A stretch of 64,000 nt of DNA, taken from the NCBI RefSeq assembly GCF_025943985.1, contig NZ_JAPCWE010000003.1, forward strand, positions 124,001-188,000, read 5' to 3'. The number at the start of each line of letters is the position of its first letter. Position 1 is the stretch's first letter. The position numbers and the translations under genes are program-made. The DNA comes from Anaerorudis cellulosivorans (GTDB taxonomy: Bacteria > Bacteroidota > Bacteroidia > Bacteroidales > Dysgonomonadaceae). Of this stretch, positions 60,452-64,000 are shown piece after piece. The notes below the pieces were generated by a model that was given only the letters and a program-made list of their open reading frames with translations, searched no databases and was not told where the DNA came from.

Positions 60452-61552
60452 TTACGGCGTAGGGCCGTTGCCTCCCTGTGTTGCTAAATTCTGTCCGTTG
60501 GGTGAGTCGCCGCCACTACCACCGCTTCCTCCACCGGATGAACCGCCGGACGATTTGCTGCCTCCGCCTGTAGCTCTACCCATCAGGTTTCCGGCAACTG
60601 CACCGCCTACACCTGCTGTAAATGCTCCGGCACGGGCAATACCGCCCATCGCTCCGCTTGCTCCGCCACCCGACTGGATAATCCATTCGGCTACGGTCGG
60701 TACACTGAAATAGCCTATAATACCGATGATGAGAAATATGATATACACGCCATTACTTCCGTCCGGTATATAGGACGGGTCTTGCAGGGCTACAATATCC
60801 GCCTGAAGCATCAAAGTCTGAATTTTGGAGAGTACCGCCGAAAAGATGTCCGCCACGGGTAGCCACAGGTATACACTGATATACCGGGAAATCCAGTTGG
60901 TCAGTGTGGATTGGAAACCATCGTAAATGGAGAGGGCAAAAGAGAGTGGCCCCAATATGGCGAGGACGACCAGAAAGAAGGTACGCAAGGTATCAATGGT
61001 CAGTCCGGCGGCGTTATAAAGCAACTCAAAGAAATCACTTACAAGCTGGCGAAACCACATCTTTATATTGTACCATGTGTGTTCCCACCACATCGACACC
61101 ATTGTGCCAATCTGCGTAATGCCCAGATCGCTGAATTTTTCCTCATACACTTCATCATTGACAAGCCATTCTTTTCCCTCACGTACCCGTGCTTCATATT
61201 CCAACGCATCCCGTTGTTGCTGCAATCCTTCCACGTTTTCTATCTGGCTTTCCAAAATACCGTGCGCTCCCGTTACTACGGGCGACATAACGGCATTGAT
61301 TGTACCCAGCACGATAGTCGGAAAGAACATAATACACAGTCCAATCGCAAAAGGCCGCAAGAGCGGAAACACGTCGATAGGTTCGGCGCTCGCCAGCGAT
61401 TTCCATACACGGTAAGCCACGTAGAACAATGCGCCGAGTCCGGCCACCCCTTTGGCGACACCGATCATGTCGGCACAAAGGGGCATCATATCCTGATACA
61501 GATTCCGGAGAATCTGATGCAGGTTTTCAAAATCTACTGCTAACAACATCAT
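60452..61552 (-). CDS. traJ: Conjugal transfer protein TraJ
   Basis: 366 aa polytopic inner-membrane protein (VirB6-like): about six TM segments between 25 and 300, e.g. FALSIYDGFQSTLTNWISRY. The C-terminal 60 residues are Gly/Ser-rich (GGGSKSSGGSSGGGSGGSGG), likely disordered. 3 nt from traI. Confidence 0.88.
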   Translation of the reverse strand: MMLLAVDFENLHQILRNLYQDMMPLCADMIGVAKGVAGLGALFYVAYRVWKSLASAEPIDVFPLLRPFAIGLCIMFFPTIVLGTINAVMSPVVTGAHGILESQIENVEGLQQQRDALEYEARVREGKEWLVNDEVYEEKFSDLGITQIGTMVSMWWEHTWYNIKMWFRQLVSDFFELLYNAAGLTIDTLRTFFLVVLAILGPLSFALSIYDGFQSTLTNWISRYISVYLWLPVADIFSAVLSKIQTLMLQADIVALQDPSYIPDGSNGVYIIFLIIGIIGYFSVPTVAEWIIQSGGGASGAMGGIARAGAFTAGVGGAVAGNLMGRATGGGSKSSGGSSGGGSGGSGGDSPNGQNLATQGGNGPTP

Positions 61553-61555
61553 GGC

Positions 61556-62176
61556 TTACCAATATCTTTCGGATGGTTTACCATAAAGCGAACGCACCCT
61601 CTCCATATCACCCTTTTGTTGGCTTCGGATAAATGAAATGGAGATATTCTTATTGGTATAATACTTGGTCAGGTTACGATAATCGACCATCTTGGTGTAA
61701 ATCTGGTCTATCGCATCCATTCGTTCCTTATCCGATAGTGAAAGTCCGTTACCGGGAGTAACTATCGTTTTCAGTTCCGTAACCAAAGCCCCGCCTTCTT
61801 CCAGCAGTTTGGCATAACCCAGGGCGATAGCTTCCAGTTCGCTCACACTGAAATTGGGATCGGACACCATTCTGTTGAACCCGCCTGAATACATATTAGT
61901 GATCTCGCTGATCATTTCGATAGTCAACTTTACTTTGCGGGCATCTTTAATCAGGTTATTGACCGATTTAAGCGCATCATAGTACTGCTTACCCTGCTCA
62001 TAGATTTTTACAGTTTCTTTGACATTGCTGACAAGGTTACTGACAGTGGAAGATGATTTTACCACCTGCTGAATGTTCTGCACCAGATTGGACGGGTCAA
62101 GAACCGCCCATTGCGCTTTCGCCTGAAATGTGAAGCCGAAAACGGCAACACACATTATTAAAATCAATCGTTTCAT
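61556..62176 (-). CDS. traI: Conjugal transfer protein TraI (DUF4141)
   Basis: 206 aa with a signal peptide (MCVAVFGFTFQAKAQW). DUF4141 features: DPSNLVQNIQQVVKSSSTVS and YEQGKQYYDALKSVNNLIKD; periplasmic. VirB5-like position. Between DUF3876 and traJ. Confidence 0.88.
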   Translation of the reverse strand: MKRLILIMCVAVFGFTFQAKAQWAVLDPSNLVQNIQQVVKSSSTVSNLVSNVKETVKIYEQGKQYYDALKSVNNLIKDARKVKLTIEMISEITNMYSGGFNRMVSDPNFSVSELEAIALGYAKLLEEGGALVTELKTIVTPGNGLSLSDKERMDAIDQIYTKMVDYRNLTKYYTNKNISISFIRSQQKGDMERVRSLYGKPSERYW

Positions 62177-62228
62177 TTCTTTACTTTTTTATTTGTTTAA
62201 TACTTCTTTGAAAGGGAGAGGAATAGCC

Positions 62229-62555
62229 CTAAAGCAACGAATCCTCTACCCTGTAATAGTCGCCATAGTCCGAAAGGCTCAGTAAGTCTCTTTCAGCATC
62301 GTATCTTAGCTGGATGCGTCCGTACAGGTAGAAAAAGGTAACGCCCCACCGATGCCATAAGGGACAGTTGAAAACCGTATTGGGATCATAAGAGAATTTG
62401 ATTCGGTGATGATAAACTCCTGTGCGATAAATATGCACCTCCGGCATCCGGCTACTGTCCCCGCCACAGCTTACCCATTTCCCCCTTATATCTTCCAACA
62501 GAAAATACTGTTGGCATTTCAACGGATCGGACGTACTCCTGTTTCTTTTGTACAT
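62229..62555 (-). CDS. DUF3876 family protein of the tra operon
   Basis: 108 aa, cytosolic. QQYFLLEDIRGKWVSCGGDS and PLWHRWGVTFFYLYGRIQL match DUF3876, found between traG and traI in such operons (traH position). Function unknown. 8 nt from traG. Confidence 0.75.
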   Translation of the reverse strand: MYKRNRSTSDPLKCQQYFLLEDIRGKWVSCGGDSSRMPEVHIYRTGVYHHRIKFSYDPNTVFNCPLWHRWGVTFFYLYGRIQLRYDAERDLLSLSDYGDYYRVEDSLL

Positions 62556-62563
62556 GGCTTCAG

Positions 62564-64000
62564 CTATTTTTCAGTTTTACTTTCAGCAAGCTGTTTGATA
62601 GCCAGTTCAATATCGCCGCCCAACTTTTCAGCCAGCGCCATCACTTCCATTTTCTCCGATTCCTCGGTCGTATAGGTCAGGTACTCCGACATCGAAACTT
62701 CGGTGGCATAAACAGCACTTTTTACACCGCCCAGGCCAATCCAGACCTCTTTATAAAGCCTACCGGGATGGTTGGACATATTGATAGAAAGTATCTGTGA
62801 ACGCTCTTTGTCGGTCAGTCCGAGCAGTGATTGGATAGCATCGAAGCGGTTCATGAATTTACGCTGGTCGAGCAGGATCTTACAGTCCGAGTTATTGATG
62901 ATACTCTCTTTCACCACAGGCGAAGAAATAATATCATCGACCTCCTGCGTGACCACGATGGCCTCACCGAAATATTTACGCACCGTCTTGTACATATAGC
63001 GCAGATATTCAGCCATATTTGCCGACGAAAGAGCTTTCCACGCTTCTTCCACAATCAGTTGTTTTCGGACACCTTTCAGTCTGCGCATCTTATTTATGAA
63101 GGATTCCATGATGATGATTGTGACCACCGGAAAGAGTTCTTTATTATCCTTTATCGCGTCTATTTCAAAGACAATGAACCGTTTAGAAAGCAAGTCCAAC
63201 TCATCTGCGGAGTTCAACAGGAAATCGTACCGCCCACCTTTATAGTAGGGGCGCAGTGTGGTCAGAAGATTGGAAATGTTGAAATCTTCTTTTTCAACCG
63301 GAATTTCCCTGTTGTTGAGTTCTTCCCTGAAATCGTTTTTCAGATACTCATAGAATGTGTTGAAACAGGGCGTTATGGAACGGTCTTCCTGAATACGGTG
63401 GATATAACCCGAAACGGCATTTCCTAATTCCCCGCTCTCGGTCTTGCCCGCTTTTTCATCCGCACTTTTCCACAAGGTCATAAGCAGCGTAACAATACTG
63501 TCCATTTTTTCCGTTTCAAACACGTAATCGTCCGTGAAAAACGGATTAAAAGAAATCGGGGATTTTTCGGTATATGTAAAATAGATACCGTCCTGTCCTT
63601 TGGTCTTACGCCGGATCAGTTCGCACAATCCCTGATAGCTGTTTCCCGTATCGACCAATACGACATGGGAGCCTTGTTCGTAATATTGGCGCACCATGTG
63701 GTTCATAAAGAAGCTCTTGCCGCTTCCGCTGGGGCCTAACACGAATTTATTTCGGTTCGTGATAATTCCCTTTTTCATCGGCAGGTCGGATATATCCAGG
63801 TGCAGCGGCTTACCACTCACCCGGTCACACATCTTGATACCGAAAGGACTTGGCGAATCTTTATAATTGGTTTCCTCTGTGAAGAGACAGAGCGCAGGTT
63901 CGATAAACGTGTAGAACGATTCCTCTGCCGGAAAATCCCCCGCGTTGCCGGGCATACCCGCCCAATAAAGCGTTGCGGCATCCACTGTGTTATGGCGTGG
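62564..64000 (-). CDS. traG: Conjugation ATPase TraG (VirB4-like), partial
   Basis: The frame is open to the right window edge; about 478 C-terminal residues are present out of roughly 830 expected. The first visible residues are PRHNTVDAATLYWAG. Walker A GPSGSGKS; VVLVDTGNSYQGLCEL; Walker B LIVEEAWKAL; then IVVTQEVDDI and NSDCKILLDQRK. It powers substrate transfer through the type IV machine. A GTG at 63985 is not a real start. Confidence 0.93.
   Translation of the reverse strand, partial: PRHNTVDAATLYWAGMPGNAGDFPAEESFYTFIEPALCLFTEETNYKDSPSPFGIKMCDRVSGKPLHLDISDLPMKKGIITNRNKFVLGPSGSGKSFFMNHMVRQYYEQGSHVVLVDTGNSYQGLCELIRRKTKGQDGIYFTYTEKSPISFNPFFTDDYVFETEKMDSIVTLLMTLWKSADEKAGKTESGELGNAVSGYIHRIQEDRSITPCFNTFYEYLKNDFREELNNREIPVEKEDFNISNLLTTLRPYYKGGRYDFLLNSADELDLLSKRFIVFEIDAIKDNKELFPVVTIIIMESFINKMRRLKGVRKQLIVEEAWKALSSANMAEYLRYMYKTVRKYFGEAIVVTQEVDDIISSPVVKESIINNSDCKILLDQRKFMNRFDAIQSLLGLTDKERSQILSINMSNHPGRLYKEVWIGLGGVKSAVYATEVSMSEYLTYTTEESEKMEVMALAEKLGGDIELAIKQLAESKTEK

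Noticed and set aside
63983-63985. GTG as traG start
   Set aside because: The frame stays open to the window edge with typical TraG residues upstream, so the gene is simply cut.
1-64000. CRISPR array
   Set aside because: No regularly spaced short repeats were seen. The only direct repeats noted are the 78-bp hinges and the short ispE repeat.

Overview
The window comes from a Bacteroidales bacterium, probably a Dysgonomonadaceae/Porphyromonadaceae relative. The evidence is an RprXY-type two-component pair, RibBA, TolC/RND operons, a TonB receptor, TAnnTTTG-type -7 promoter boxes, and a CTnDOT-like conjugation operon (traG-traQ). Family-level placement is an inference. No rRNA or tRNA gene was recognised.

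Positions 1-35.4 kb look chromosomal. In order they hold: rprY (cut by the window edge) and rprX; a GtrA/CDP-alcohol phosphotransferase pair; an outer-membrane protein and ruvA; a first efflux operon tetR-tolC-mfp-rnd-PII-like (12.05-5.4 kb, minus strand); a DUF2461 gene, ispE, an S9 peptidase and pabB-pabC; a second efflux operon of identical gene order (25.0-18.4 kb, minus); an inositol-monophosphatase-like gene, an XRE-cupin regulator and an acyl-CoA ligase; a secreted CARDB-like protein, a TPR protein and MscS; then ribBA and an LptF/LptG permease. Each efflux operon ends in a small PII-like gene, which suggests ligand-controlled efflux.

From about 35.4 kb to the right edge the DNA is an integrative conjugative element (ICE) that continues past the window. 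Its left end has two tandem tyrosine recombinases, a RhuM-like gene and two excisionase-like HTH genes. Next comes a DNA-processing block (small membrane protein, PcfK, PcfJ and hypotheticals) preceded by a strongly folded 167-nt element. Cargo follows: a metal module (CDF-like transporter, TonB receptor, Cys-rich secreted protein), an IS110 element with a candidate bridge RNA, and a defence-like block made of a PHP+SMC/ABC ATPase (TrlF-like), a GHKL ATPase fused to a PD-(D/E)xK-like nuclease domain, and two unknown genes. The conjugation operon (62-55 kb, minus) reads traG-DUF3876-traI-J-K-L-M-N-O-dam-traQ-M23 peptidase.

The most notable signals are: (i) two similar stem-loops upstream of the IS110 transposase that fit the two-loop plan of a bridge RNA; (ii) a 78-bp direct repeat, combining a terminator hairpin with a Bacteroides -33/-7 promoter, at both borders of the GHKL-nuclease cargo; (iii) a long multi-helix inverted repeat at 39.64-39.81 kb; (iv) a hairpin covering the start codon of the first integrase; and (v) two RND operons each tagged with a divergent PII-like gene, the second pump having altered proton-relay residues.
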